From: Pirellulaceae bacterium
GTDB taxonomy: Bacteria; Planctomycetota; Planctomycetia; Pirellulales; Thermoguttaceae
DNA length: 52,368 nucleotides
Assembly (NCBI GenBank): GCA_012744395.1
Contig: JAAYCB010000289.1
Span: 1-52,368, forward strand
Reading direction: 5' to 3'
The number at the start of each line of letters is the position of its first letter. Positions within the stretch are counted from its first letter, which is position 1. Made by a program: the position numbers and the translations under genes. The notes beneath the pieces were generated by a model. The model was not told where the DNA came from, did no database searches, and saw nothing but the letters and a program-made list of their open reading frames with translations. Shown here piece after piece: positions 34,101 to 42,551 of the stretch.

Positions 34101-36043
34101 ATCTCGTGCTGGGTGTCGAAGACCTTCGAGCCGACCTGGTAGGGATAGTCCCAACGGTGCCAGAGCCTTCCTCTTTTGAACTGCTCGGCTTCCCAGCGGA
34201 TGTTCCGCTTCTCCGGCTCGCCGATGCGGTAGGCGCGATCGCCGAGGAACTGCGCGCTCCACTCGGCAAGGCAAAATTCCCAGGGCACCACGGCGCTGCC
34301 GAAAGCGCGGGCGCCCTTGTACCACCCGCGATACATCGTCCAGTCCCACGTGCAGGGCACCATGTACTCGCAGGTGAACACGGGCTTGACTCCGCGGGTG
34401 GCCCAGTGCTCGAACCAGTCGTCGAGCTCCTGGCTGGGCGCCATGTTCGTGTAGAAGTTGGTGGTATGCATCGAGCTCAGGTTGCCCGACGAGTGGTGGT
34501 AGATGATGCGGCTCGGATCCAGCCGGGCGACGATCGCCTCGGCCTGGAGCGCCCGCTCGACATTGTTCGCGGACCACGGGCTCCGCTCGCTGTGGACGCC
34601 GTCGATCATGTCCGGGTTCATGTCTTCGCTGTAGCCGGTCGAGTTGTGGCTCATCGCGTAGAAGACCACGCAAGGATGGCTGCCGGCCACGCGGACGTAG
34701 AATCGGGCGTGGTGCGCGTAGCCGTTCTTCTCCGCGGCGTCGGGCATCTGCCAGTCGTACTGGCCGAAGTGGGGCTGCGAGAGGGCCACGAGCATCCCCA
34801 CGTCGTCCGCCGCGCGGAGGATCTCCGCGAAACCGAGGTGGCTTCCCGGCTCGCAGCCGTAGTTGTGCGTGTAGACGAAGTTGATGCCGATCTGCTTCAG
34901 CCGCGTCAGGCTCTCCCTGGCCCCCTCGTAGCTGGCCGCCAGGGCGCTCACCTGGGCATTGTCGAGCGGTAGGGCTGAGAGGAAGACCCGCGTGTCGTTG
35001 AGGTAGAAGTCGCGGCCGTCGATCCAGAGCTCGCGGAATCCGAACCGCTGCGGCAGGCTTGCGTCGAGGAGCCGGCCGTCCTCGTCGAGCAGCGAAACGG
35101 CCGCCTCGTGAACGTGTTGCGGCGTGTGCAGGTCCCAGACCCTTTCGGGCATCCAGTCTTCGGCGAGGGCGAAGCGGCCGCCCTCCAGCTCGCCCGCCGC
35201 GAATGTCTGGCTGAACTCGCGGACGGGGCGGCCGCCCTCGCTGATCGTGGCGCGGAGGGTGTAGCCCGCATCTGGGGCGATATCCTCCAGCCGTCCGCTG
35301 ACAGTGATCCGCCCCTTGCGCATCGAAGTGTCGATCTTGACTTCAGCGATCCGGGCGCCCGCCGGAATGCCGGCGAGATAGACATCGCCGCACAACCCGC
35401 GCCGCGCGACCTTGCCGGCGACCCGCCGGGCGGCGTTCGTGTCGTTGAACATGAGCATGATTTCCTGGAGCGGCACGGCGGCTACCCGCAGGGTCAGGAG
35501 GTGCTTGGCCCCCGCCCGGCAGACCGCCGCCAGGTCGATCTGGCCGGAGGGAAACCGCGCTGCGCCGCATTTCTTGCCGTCGATGAAGACGTCAGCGCTG
35601 GAGTTGAAGTACTCCAGGCAGAGCAGGACGCGGCGGCCCGCCCAATCGCTGGGGACGCTGATTTCCCGCTGATACCAGGCCGCGGCGACTGTGCCCAGGT
35701 TCACGTCCTTCCAGCTTGGATGGGCGAAGACCGTCTGGCAGTCGTGCTGCATGTAGTCGGTGATTCCGGGCCAGCAACCAGGCACCTTGAAATCGCCCCA
35801 ACCGCCGGTCGGGAGGGAGTCGGCCGGGCCGGCCGGTTGCCACCGCCAGAGGCCATTGATGCAAATCCTCTCGCGGGTGGGCGTCGCCTCGCGGTGGGCC
35901 TTCTCCAGGTCCCAGACCGCGCGGGCCGAACCGGGGAGCGGGGCGTCGTCGGCCGCCGCGGCAATCGCGGACTGGCCGGCGGCGATCAGGCAAACGATCC
36001 AGGCAAGACTGCTGTTTACGCACGCTGTTGCGAGCCGCTTCAT
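31130..36043 (-). CDS. Very large exported GH2-like glycoside hydrolase with C-terminal carbohydrate-binding-like domains
   Basis: 1637 residues from ATG 36043 (AGGGAG six bases upstream). A signal peptide (about 1-32) is followed by a GH2 sugar-binding jelly roll (about 40-230: INGLWRWQPAG, AWYQREISVPSDW), an Ig-like domain (about 230-370), and a TIM barrel (about 370-760: FYLNDTRVFLSALPL, GINFVYTHNYG). The nucleophile-like Glu559 lies in PVFTCEYM. The position that normally reads Asn-Glu (acid/base) reads SHNS (Asn467-Ser468), so the standard acid/base Glu is absent. Further Ig-like and regulatory-looking regions follow. From about 1270 two jelly-roll units begin with NLFANPGFESG and NGDFSRAAAGD, typical of carbohydrate-binding modules. 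Substrate unknown. It may form a unit with the ABC genes downstream. Confidence 0.85.
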   Translation of the reverse strand: MKRLATACVNSSLAWIVCLIAAGQSAIAAAADDAPLPGSARAVWDLEKAHREATPTRERICINGLWRWQPAGPADSLPTGGWGDFKVPGCWPGITDYMQHDCQTVFAHPSWKDVNLGTVAAAWYQREISVPSDWAGRRVLLCLEYFNSSADVFIDGKKCGAARFPSGQIDLAAVCRAGAKHLLTLRVAAVPLQEIMLMFNDTNAARRVAGKVARRGLCGDVYLAGIPAGARIAEVKIDTSMRKGRITVSGRLEDIAPDAGYTLRATISEGGRPVREFSQTFAAGELEGGRFALAEDWMPERVWDLHTPQHVHEAAVSLLDEDGRLLDASLPQRFGFRELWIDGRDFYLNDTRVFLSALPLDNAQVSALAASYEGARESLTRLKQIGINFVYTHNYGCEPGSHLGFAEILRAADDVGMLVALSQPHFGQYDWQMPDAAEKNGYAHHARFYVRVAGSHPCVVFYAMSHNSTGYSEDMNPDMIDGVHSERSPWSANNVERALQAEAIVARLDPSRIIYHHSSGNLSSMHTTNFYTNMAPSQELDDWFEHWATRGVKPVFTCEYMVPCTWDWTMYRGWYKGARAFGSAVVPWEFCLAEWSAQFLGDRAYRIGEPEKRNIRWEAEQFKRGRLWHRWDYPYQVGSKVFDTQHEIIGDYLNSNWRAFRTWGVSAISPWEHHFFWTLREGVDKSRKPLEVDWENLQRPGFSPDYIGEQYERMDLAFEPSDWIPTDDGRAILRNNMPQLAYIAGKPAAFTSKDHNFRPGESVEKQIILVNNSRQTVTARCRWSLALPEPLSGAAEATIATGRQERIPLAFALPAALPAGEYELSAEVAFSDGQVQKDTFTVHVMPGPAPPSLAEKIAIFDPQGESTAMLAARGVKCHPIGAGENLADYNLLVVGKGALTADSPGPDLGRVRDGLKVIVFEQTAEALERRLGFRIAAYGLRRVFQRLPDHPLLAGLDAENLRDWRGSATLLPPRLDYFTSQVYGGPAVKWCGLEVPRVWRCGNRGNVASVLIEKPARGDFLPILDGGYGLQYSPLLQYREGAGLVLFCQLDVTGRTEQDPAAETLIGNLLRYAADWRPQASRSVLYAGGPAGLRHLRFAGVPVRTYQGGKLAPDACLVAASGAGRKLAENRAAIAEQLAAGGQLLALGLDGEEVNSFLPFKIGVAEAEHIAAYFTPPGMDSLLRGIAPADVHNRDPRKLPLVSSGAAVLGNGVLAEARGPKVAFLQLPPYAVSGAQGAAPSFLVDSQDALEGKQSALVTLGMTGGGGVQFGQRVQVAPQVGKTYTLAVFVKGVGGPVSAHLEVERAGAPWDRAVKGADVQIPEDEWTDLHVSFKCEKPFPEGWQAYIGCAQDGGQFRADLFRLYEGDYLPWEASARSSAAPAAASPANLFANPGFESGRKPWFYNYHEQLNLRRTYRGTSRALARLLANMGASAPTPLLDWFAMPVGGEQPGPSIVRNGDFSRAAAGDAMPDQWQFSSSSRQAACDRQPLGEGRGSAMRIAAAPGAEGKANVMLAQQNVPVTDGQWYRISLKARAEGMGGKSVTIAVQNTQTWTSLLEYQSFAPAEEWRTFRFLVQANGTAEKNTRLQIWHGHGGALWLADLSIVPVAPPSTDGRWSQGLYLDQPQAWDDPYRFFRW

Positions 36044-36356
36044 AAGCGTCTCCCTTGGAGGGGGGTGTTGCCGGATCTTAGGATATCGTGGCGCCTGGCC
36101 GCGCGGCAAGCAAGCCGCGGCGGTCAGTCGCCGCCCGCATGGGCTTGATCCGCCGCGACCCCGGCGGCAGACCGTGGCTGTAGCCGATGAAGTGGTCCGC
36201 GGCGACCGAACACAAGCGATCGGAGGGGTGCAAATGCAGCGGGCCTGGCGACCCGTTCTACGTTGGCGCCTGGCCCTTGTCGAACGCCGCACCGAAGGCG
36301 ATCCGGCTCGGCTGGAAGTCGAGCTTCCTGTTCCATGCCGTCAGGGGGGCAGCCTC
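36044..36356. other. Spacer upstream of the GH2-like gene
   Basis: 313 bp. The minus-strand frame that continues past the stop of the 475-aa gene (36357) is broken only once, by a TAG at 36258-36260, down to a TAA at 36078-36080. It has a G/C-ending codon pattern, but no motif was recognised, so no gene is called. The likely promoter of the GH2-like gene lies here, and no clear -35/-10 was seen. Confidence 0.4.
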
Positions 36357-37784
36357 TCAGGGCCGGCGAAGGAGCAGCACCCATCCAGCGAGGACCACGC
36401 CCGCGGCAATTGCGCCCATGCCCAATCCGTATGTCCAGAGGCGACTCTTGGTATAAGAGCCGCTGCCTGCGGGACCGCGATCGAAATCGTCAGACATCGC
36501 AGGCGCCTGCGATACCGGCGGACCGGCCGGATCGGCCCTGCCCGGATCGCTCGCCGCCGCGGCAAGCTGCTCTCCGGAACCGGGCGGACCGGCCAACGCA
36601 TCGGCCGGCGGCGCGTCGGGCGATGCGACCGGACTGGCCGATCCACCCACCGTCCCGCCGGCGGCTTCTCCCGCTGGCTGGGGCTTGCCGATGTCCGAAG
36701 CGGTCTGCGCTGCCGCGTCGACGGGTATTTCGCTGTAGCCGAACAGGCCGTAGGGGCTGCTGTTGAGCGAGGGGTCGTTCTGCGCCAATTCGTCGGCGGT
36801 GGCCTCCCAGTCCCATTTGACGAGCAGATCCACGCCCGGATTCTGTTCCTTGACCAGACAGGAGCAGGCCCCTGCCAGGAAGGCGGCGACGTCAACCAGG
36901 TTGTCAGGCGTGATCCCCTTGCCAATATAGGGTTCCATCGTTCGGCCGCGGCCGTAGCCGGCAAAGATCATCGGCTGGCCGGCATATTCCTCGAGGTCTG
37001 GTTCCACGGCCATCAGGATGCGGACGAAGAACTCCTCCGCCGGATCCTTGCGTTCGACCTTGAGCACGGCGATCTGGAGTCTATTCGGGTCGCCCGCATC
37101 CGGCGGCCCGGTTTCGCCGGGGGCGGCGCCGGGCACTTGGAGGGGGAGGCCCAGTTCGACCGGAATCTCGCCCGCACCGGCCCGTTTGCACAGCTCGGCC
37201 AGGACTTGTTCCGCTTTCTTGTTCTCGTCTTCATCGGGGCAGGTGAGCAAGATCATCACGGCCGCATGGCCCTCGGTGAGCAACTCCCCGAGCCGCTGGC
37301 GGGCTGGCGAGTCGATCAAGCTGGCCGCGGACGCCGTGTTCAACCGGCCGGCGAAGATCGGAGCCCCCCAGGGAGAGACGACGACGTGGGCGGGCAACTG
37401 GCCGCCCTGGTGGGATTTCCAGGCCTGAACGACGAACTCGGGGAGGCGATCGATCTGCTTCTGATCCGAGACATTCACCAACTCGATCTTCAGATTCGCC
37501 TGCGGCGGCAGGTTCTCGGTGAGCCCGGCAATCGTCTGGTTGACCGCCCGGTCCTCGTCGGCGACCTCGCCTTCATGGAAGTAGAAGACGAAGAACGGGG
37601 CGCTCCGCCAATTGTACATTGCGTAGCGGTACACCGGCGTGTTGCAGGCCAACGCCCATCGGGGCGCTGCCGGCCAGGCCGCGAGGATCGCAATCGCCGC
37701 GGCCAGCCCGATGATTCGGATTCGGGGCCTGGATCGCCCGCCAGCCACCCACCCCTTGTCGGATCGCGCCGGTTTGCTGAACAT
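36357..37784 (-). CDS. Membrane protein with two transmembrane ends and a large extracytoplasmic domain
   Basis: 475 residues from ATG 37784. An N-terminal helix (about 23-43, RIIGLAAAIAILAAWPAAPR) is followed by CNTPVYRYAMYNWRSAPF, a short motif found in conserved planctomycete proteins (recall). A globular region follows (about 50-375), then a Pro/Ala/Gly linker (about 380-440), and a C-terminal helix (about 453-470, GLGMGAIAAGVVLAGWVLLL) with a basic tail. The domain faces the periplasm. Stretches such as VVSPWGAPIFAGRLN and FAGYGRGRTMEPYIG may mark a thioredoxin-like or protease-like fold, but this is unproven. It is 131 bp from the lipoprotein gene upstream, probably in one operon. Confidence 0.7.
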   Translation of the reverse strand: MFSKPARSDKGWVAGGRSRPRIRIIGLAAAIAILAAWPAAPRWALACNTPVYRYAMYNWRSAPFFVFYFHEGEVADEDRAVNQTIAGLTENLPPQANLKIELVNVSDQKQIDRLPEFVVQAWKSHQGGQLPAHVVVSPWGAPIFAGRLNTASAASLIDSPARQRLGELLTEGHAAVMILLTCPDEDENKKAEQVLAELCKRAGAGEIPVELGLPLQVPGAAPGETGPPDAGDPNRLQIAVLKVERKDPAEEFFVRILMAVEPDLEEYAGQPMIFAGYGRGRTMEPYIGKGITPDNLVDVAAFLAGACSCLVKEQNPGVDLLVKWDWEATADELAQNDPSLNSSPYGLFGYSEIPVDAAAQTASDIGKPQPAGEAAGGTVGGSASPVASPDAPPADALAGPPGSGEQLAAAASDPGRADPAGPPVSQAPAMSDDFDRGPAGSGSYTKSRLWTYGLGMGAIAAGVVLAGWVLLLRRP

Positions 37785-37915
37785 GCCACATCCCCGCGGA
37801 GAATTCTGAATCGATCGTGCACTCGTCCACGCGAGAGTCTGCATCGCGCAGGCTTTCATGGAACCACTCCAGTCTGTCCCGACCGGGCCGCCGAATCAAG
37901 ATGGCGGGCGGCCGA

Positions 37916-40432
37916 TCACGGTGCCGAGGGCGCCGTTTCTGGACGGCCCTCCACATGCCATGCCTCCACTTTGCCGGGCGTGCTGACCAGGAGGACCGGC
38001 TTCCCGTCCCAACGGGCTGTCGCCATTCCCGTCAATTCAGCGCCGTAGGCGAAGCTCTCGATCAACCGCCCGTCTCCGCCGACAGCGTGGATCGTCCCGT
38101 CGGCCGTGGCGATCAGCCATTGTCGCGGTCCTTCGAGAAACAGGTTGCCCGCCGCCACCGGCTCGATCTGCTGGTGGTGGACGCCCTGGGAAATCGGATG
38201 CCGCCAAAGCTCCCGGCCGGCCTTCGAGATGCCCGCCGCAATCATCTCCTTGGATGCCAGTTGGGCAAGAACGCAGATCTCGGGCTCTCCGTCGCCGTCA
38301 AGGTCGTCGGCGGCGAACCAGCCGATCGAGCAGTCTGGCAGCGCGAGTTCGGCGAGACGCTTGCCCTGCCAGTCGAGTTCGACCAGCGTCCCCCGATCGG
38401 GCTCGAGGTTCATCGCCAGGACGTTCCGCCGCCCCTCGGCGTCGCGTGGCAGGGCCGCCACGTGAATCGCGTTGACCATCGATCGTTCGGCCCAGATTCG
38501 CTTGCCCGCCAGATCCACCGCCTGGACGCCGACGACGTCGAAATACCCGAGCACGATTTCCAGCGTCCCATCGCCGTCGAGATCGGCGAGCTGCCCTCCG
38601 CCGATTCCCGGGTGGGAAGAGTCGGGATAGGCGAGGATCGTCTGGAGCGTTTCGTCAAACAGGTGGATCCGCTGCACGCCCCGGGCGGAGCCGAGAAAAT
38701 AGCGGCCGCCGTCGCCGGCGACGGCCGTCTCGAGGACGGTCACCGGTTGCGAGCCTTCCAGCTTGAGCGGAAAGGTCGCGGCCACCCGCCCGTCCGCCCC
38801 CAGTTCGGCGACCGCCGCGGAGTTGTCGAGCACGAGGATTCGCGGGCTGCCTTCGGCGCGGGGCACGACGGTGATGTTGCCCGGCTGCTCCAACTGCTCG
38901 CACGACCAGAGCCGGGTCATCTTGAGATTCTCCGGTTCGCTCCGCGGGAGGATTTGGGCGCGGGGTATTTCCTGGGGAGCAACGACCGGCAGGCGGTACA
39001 GATCGTCGGCCACGCACTTCTGCCGCATCAGCTCGAACTGGCGCTTGCTGGCTGCGAATTGCTCGAAGCTGACGGCAAACACGTCCTCGCCCGCTCGCAG
39101 CTTATCGACCGTGCGGATCAAAAGCTGATCCATCTGCGCCAGGGCGCCGGGCTGAAAAATCTGCACCTTGCCCCCCTTGCCCAGCACGATCGTCAGCGGC
39201 ACGGCGGGATCGCCGTAATGGAGGGCGATGCTCTGGGCCGGATCGCGATACACCGGCAGATCGGTCTGCCAGTCCTTGAGCACCGACTGGAGGGCCAAGG
39301 CCTGCACGTTGGCCGGGTCGAGACTGACCGCCATCACGACCACGTCGTCGTGTTCCTTGATCGTCTCATAGGCCTTGCTGACGGCCTGCAACACCGGCCG
39401 GCAGGGGAGGCTCGTCGTCGTCCAAAGCTGGATCACGACCACCTTCTCCTTGAGCGAGGCGATGGCGACGGAGTTGCCTTCCAGGTCGGAGAACTGGAAA
39501 TCGGGGCAGGGCTGGCCGAGGACCTGCAAAATCGGCAACACCAGGGATGCGACGATCGGCACGCCCTCCGGCACTTGAAAGAGAAAGGCCTGCGGCGCGA
39601 TCGAGGAGTTGAGCTGCGCATCCTCAAGTTCGAGCACCATCGAGATCTTCTCGATCCCCTCGGCGGCGGCTTCGTGCTCCAGCGGCCCGGTGGGCAGCTC
39701 GAATCGTCGCAGCGTGGAATCGGCTGCGTCGATCCAGAAGACGCCGGGGCCGATCGGTGTGCGGATCTCGACACGCTGGCAGGCCCGCCCGTCGATCGCC
39801 GCCGGTTCGAGCAGCCTCGCCTGCTGCGCGCCGGCCAGCAGCGTCTTGAGCGGATCGCCGGCCAGCAGGAGGACCAATTGAGGGGGGACCCAACTGAACG
39901 ACTGGGCGGGGGACTGGATCATCGCCGTCGAAAGCAGGAAGTCGGCATAGATCGCTTCGATCGAGAGCTGCTCCGGGGCGGGCAAGCGGAGAATCTGGCC
40001 CGGCAAATCGCGGACGAAGCCGAATCGCTGGCTGCCGTCGCAGAACAGGTTCCCATTGTCGACCAGCAGGCGGATCTTGTTCGGTCGCTCAAAAGCGACT
40101 TCGCAGGGAAAGACCCTTTTCTGTTCCTGGCCTTTCTGCACTCCGGTCAATTGCAGAGTGCCCGAGTCCCGATAGCTCTGCGCGCCCTTGTAGGCCTGAA
40201 CCATCTTCTGCAGCACTTCTTCGGCCGTCGCCCGCGGCGCGGCGGCGGCCGCGGGCGGCGGCAGACCTTCAGAAGCCGATCCCCCGGAATCCTGCCCCGC
40301 ACCGGTGCTCGGACCGCTCGGAGGCGCATCGGAAGGGCGGCCGCATCCGCAGATCCCGAGCGAGAGAATCAGAAATCCGCAAACGAGCAGCGGCAGCGTT
40401 GCGGTCGAGCGGTCGAGCGTTCGTGTGTTCAT
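37916..40432 (-). CDS. Lipoprotein with carrier-like, thioredoxin-fold and FG-GAP/beta-propeller parts
   Basis: 838 residues from ATG 40432. A lipoprotein signal ends LGICGC (lipid anchor likely Cys30). A Pro/Ala/Gly-rich linker to about 65 precedes a LolA/DUF2092-like region (about 68-290: AEEVLQKMVQAYKGAQSYRD, PNKIRLLVDNGNLFCDG). An AhpC/TlpA-like domain follows (FSDLEGNSVAIASLKEK, VVVIQLWTTTSLPCRPVLQA). It retains only the second Cys of the usual CxxC. The C-terminal third has FG-GAP-like calcium motifs LADLDGDGTLEIVL and ADDLDGDGEPEICV, typical of beta-propellers. It is probably membrane-tethered in the periplasm. The combination suggests a multifunctional envelope sensor or scaffold; its function is unknown. 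Confidence 0.8.
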   Translation of the reverse strand: MNTRTLDRSTATLPLLVCGFLILSLGICGCGRPSDAPPSGPSTGAGQDSGGSASEGLPPPAAAAAPRATAEEVLQKMVQAYKGAQSYRDSGTLQLTGVQKGQEQKRVFPCEVAFERPNKIRLLVDNGNLFCDGSQRFGFVRDLPGQILRLPAPEQLSIEAIYADFLLSTAMIQSPAQSFSWVPPQLVLLLAGDPLKTLLAGAQQARLLEPAAIDGRACQRVEIRTPIGPGVFWIDAADSTLRRFELPTGPLEHEAAAEGIEKISMVLELEDAQLNSSIAPQAFLFQVPEGVPIVASLVLPILQVLGQPCPDFQFSDLEGNSVAIASLKEKVVVIQLWTTTSLPCRPVLQAVSKAYETIKEHDDVVVMAVSLDPANVQALALQSVLKDWQTDLPVYRDPAQSIALHYGDPAVPLTIVLGKGGKVQIFQPGALAQMDQLLIRTVDKLRAGEDVFAVSFEQFAASKRQFELMRQKCVADDLYRLPVVAPQEIPRAQILPRSEPENLKMTRLWSCEQLEQPGNITVVPRAEGSPRILVLDNSAAVAELGADGRVAATFPLKLEGSQPVTVLETAVAGDGGRYFLGSARGVQRIHLFDETLQTILAYPDSSHPGIGGGQLADLDGDGTLEIVLGYFDVVGVQAVDLAGKRIWAERSMVNAIHVAALPRDAEGRRNVLAMNLEPDRGTLVELDWQGKRLAELALPDCSIGWFAADDLDGDGEPEICVLAQLASKEMIAAGISKAGRELWRHPISQGVHHQQIEPVAAGNLFLEGPRQWLIATADGTIHAVGGDGRLIESFAYGAELTGMATARWDGKPVLLVSTPGKVEAWHVEGRPETAPSAP

Positions 40433-40604
40433 ACTTCCGTTCCAGGAGCCAAGAGGTTGTGCTGGCCAGACATTGATTATTCGCGCCGCTGCTCCTCTCG
40501 TAAACCTCGGCTGCTTGACCGAATCGGAAACCAAGGGCTAAGATGATCCATGGCAACCGCTTGCATTGCCTGGATTGCCCGTCTTGACAGGTTTTGAGGT
40601 TTTC

Positions 40605-41831
40605 ATGGCTACACTCCGCTACGGAGCCCATTCTTCGGTGCAAATCGATTTCGATGCGTGCACGCTCCTGGCGGAGTGCGACGGCCCGCGATCGGCTCGG
40701 CCGGCACCGTTGGCCGAAGCGGTTCACGATGTTCTGGCCAAACCGGTCGGGTTGCCCGCCCTCAGCCGCTGCATTACCCCCAGCGACCAGATCACCATTG
40801 CACTGGAGGCGGGCGTGCCGGAAGCGGCCGAGGTCGCCGCGGCCGTCGTCCGCTACCTGGTCGACTCCGCGGTCGATCCCGACGGGATCACCGTGCTCCG
40901 CTCCGCTCCGCCGGCAGGGGGCGAACCCCAAAATCCGACCGCAGCGATTCCGGCCGACCTGCTGCGGAGAATCCGCCTGGTCGACCACGACCCGCGCGAC
41001 CGGGCGTCGCTCGCCTACCTGGCGGCCTCGCACTCCGGTGAGCCAATCTGGCTGAATCGCGCCCTGACCGACGCCGACGTGGTGTTGCCGATCGGCTGCG
41101 CCCACGGCCGCGCGGTGCCGGGCCATTTCGGCCTGCATAGCGCAATCTACCCAACCTTCGCAGACTACCAGGCCCAGGCCCGGTTCCGGTCTCCCCAAGC
41201 ACTTGGCGCCCGCGGCCGACACCGGAAAGGGTTCGTCGACGCCGTCGCGGAGATCGGCTGGCTGCTGGGGATTGCGTTTACCGTTCAGGTCATTCCCGGC
41301 GCCGGCGGGGCGTTTCACCAGGTCGTCGCCGGCTCGCCGGATCAGGTCCGCCGCCGGGTCCGCGCAGTCTACGACCAGACGTGGCGCTGGGATGTGCCGC
41401 GGCGGGCCGGAGTGGTTGTCGTCGGCATCGAAGGCGGACCGGAACAGCAGACCTGGGCCAACGTGGCCCGGGCATTGACCGCGGCGATGGATTGCGTCCG
41501 CGACGAAGGGACGGTCATCGTCTGTTGCGAAGTGGCCGAAGCGCCGGGCGAGGCCGTCGAGTCCCTCCGCGCTGCCAGGTCGCACCAGCAGGCCGTTCGC
41601 GCGATGACCAACAAGCCGCCCGACGACGCGCTGACGGCGGTCCAGTTGGCCCGGGCGATCGAGCGGGTGAATCTCTTTCTACGCAGCCGCCTGGACCCCG
41701 ACATGCTCGAGGATCTGCTGATCGGCGCGATCCAGTCCGACGAGGAACTCAACCGCCTCGTGAGCCGATTCCACGACGGGATCGTGCTCGGCAATGCTCC
41801 GCAAACCAAGGTCCGCGTCGCAACGAAATGA
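40605..41831 (+). CDS. LarA-like (DUF2088) protein with degenerate metal and catalytic sites
   Basis: 408 residues from ATG 40605 (GAGG five bases upstream), chosen over an upstream ATG at 40566. It follows the LarA fold in order: LSRCITPSDQITIALEAG takes the place of the DVTRP loop, and VVLPIGCAHGRAVPGHFG plus LHSAIYPTF takes the place of [13 protein letters not shown]. The histidine after ATGM and the catalytic lysine of lactate racemase are missing. One His is retained in GCAHG. Lactate racemase activity with the nickel-pincer cofactor is therefore unlikely. It heads a three-gene cluster with YggS and a DUF167 protein; the gap to YggS is 9 nt. Confidence 0.7.
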   Translation: MATLRYGAHSSVQIDFDACTLLAECDGPRSARPAPLAEAVHDVLAKPVGLPALSRCITPSDQITIALEAGVPEAAEVAAAVVRYLVDSAVDPDGITVLRSAPPAGGEPQNPTAAIPADLLRRIRLVDHDPRDRASLAYLAASHSGEPIWLNRALTDADVVLPIGCAHGRAVPGHFGLHSAIYPTFADYQAQARFRSPQALGARGRHRKGFVDAVAEIGWLLGIAFTVQVIPGAGGAFHQVVAGSPDQVRRRVRAVYDQTWRWDVPRRAGVVVVGIEGGPEQQTWANVARALTAAMDCVRDEGTVIVCCEVAEAPGEAVESLRAARSHQQAVRAMTNKPPDDALTAVQLARAIERVNLFLRSRLDPDMLEDLLIGAIQSDEELNRLVSRFHDGIVLGNAPQTKVRVATK

Positions 41832-41840
41832 TCGCTGAAG

Positions 41841-42551
41841 ATGTCTCCTCCATTTGAAAAACGGATCGGCGAGAATCTTGCCGAAGTCGAAGGGCGGATC
41901 GCCGAAGCGGCCCTGCGGAGCGGACGCCGGCCCGGCGACGTTCGCCTCGTCGCGGTCACCAAGTACGTCGAAATCGAGCTGATCGAGCCGCTCCTCGCCC
42001 GCGGTTGCCGCACCCTGGGCGAGAGCCGGCCGCAACACCTCTGGCCCAAGGCCGAGGCCCTCGCCGGCCGCGACGTCGCCTGGCACATGATCGGCCCGCT
42101 CCAGCGGAACAAGGTCCGCCGCACGCTGCCGCTGGTCGAGATGATCCACTCGGCCGACTCGCTTCGACTGGTGGAAACAATCGATCGGATCGCCGCGGAG
42201 TTGCAGCGCTCCGCCAGGCTGCTGCTGGAGGTCAACGCGTCGGGCGACCAGGCCAAGCACGGGCTGGCCGACGCGCAGCTTGAAGACGTCTTGTCCAGGC
42301 TGGCCGAGTATCGCCACGTCGAGGTCTGCGGACTGATGTGCATGGCCGGCCTGGACAGCGGGCCGGAGGAGACGCGGAGGGAGTTCGCCCGACTCCGCCA
42401 CACCCGCGACAGGTTGCGGTCGAGCTGCCCCGGCGGGGCCGCCCTCGAGGAACTCTCGATGGGCATGAGCGGCGACTACGAGATCGCGATTGAAGAAGGG
42501 GCGACGATCGTTCGCGTCGGCAGTGCGCTGTTCGAGGGGGTCCTGAAATGA
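41841..42551 (+). CDS. yggS: YggS/PLPBP family PLP-binding protein
   Basis: 236 residues, the usual size for the family. The PLP lysine is in LVAVTKYV (Lys41). WHMIGPLQRNKVR, the phosphate-binding SMGMSGDYEIAIEEG near the C-terminus and IVRVGSALFEG are typical. The usual GENRVQE motif reads GESRPQH. YggS controls pyridoxal phosphate homeostasis and amino-acid pools. It follows the LarA-like gene closely and overlaps the DUF167 gene by 4 nt, a common arrangement of yggS with its small neighbours. Confidence 0.93.
   Translation: MSPPFEKRIGENLAEVEGRIAEAALRSGRRPGDVRLVAVTKYVEIELIEPLLARGCRTLGESRPQHLWPKAEALAGRDVAWHMIGPLQRNKVRRTLPLVEMIHSADSLRLVETIDRIAAELQRSARLLLEVNASGDQAKHGLADAQLEDVLSRLAEYRHVEVCGLMCMAGLDSGPEETRREFARLRHTRDRLRSSCPGGAALEELSMGMSGDYEIAIEEGATIVRVGSALFEGVLK

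Noticed and set aside
36081..36356. Nearly open frame continuing after the 475-aa gene
   Set aside because: A TAG at 36258 interrupts it and no homology was recognised, and the 475-aa protein already ends naturally after a membrane helix.
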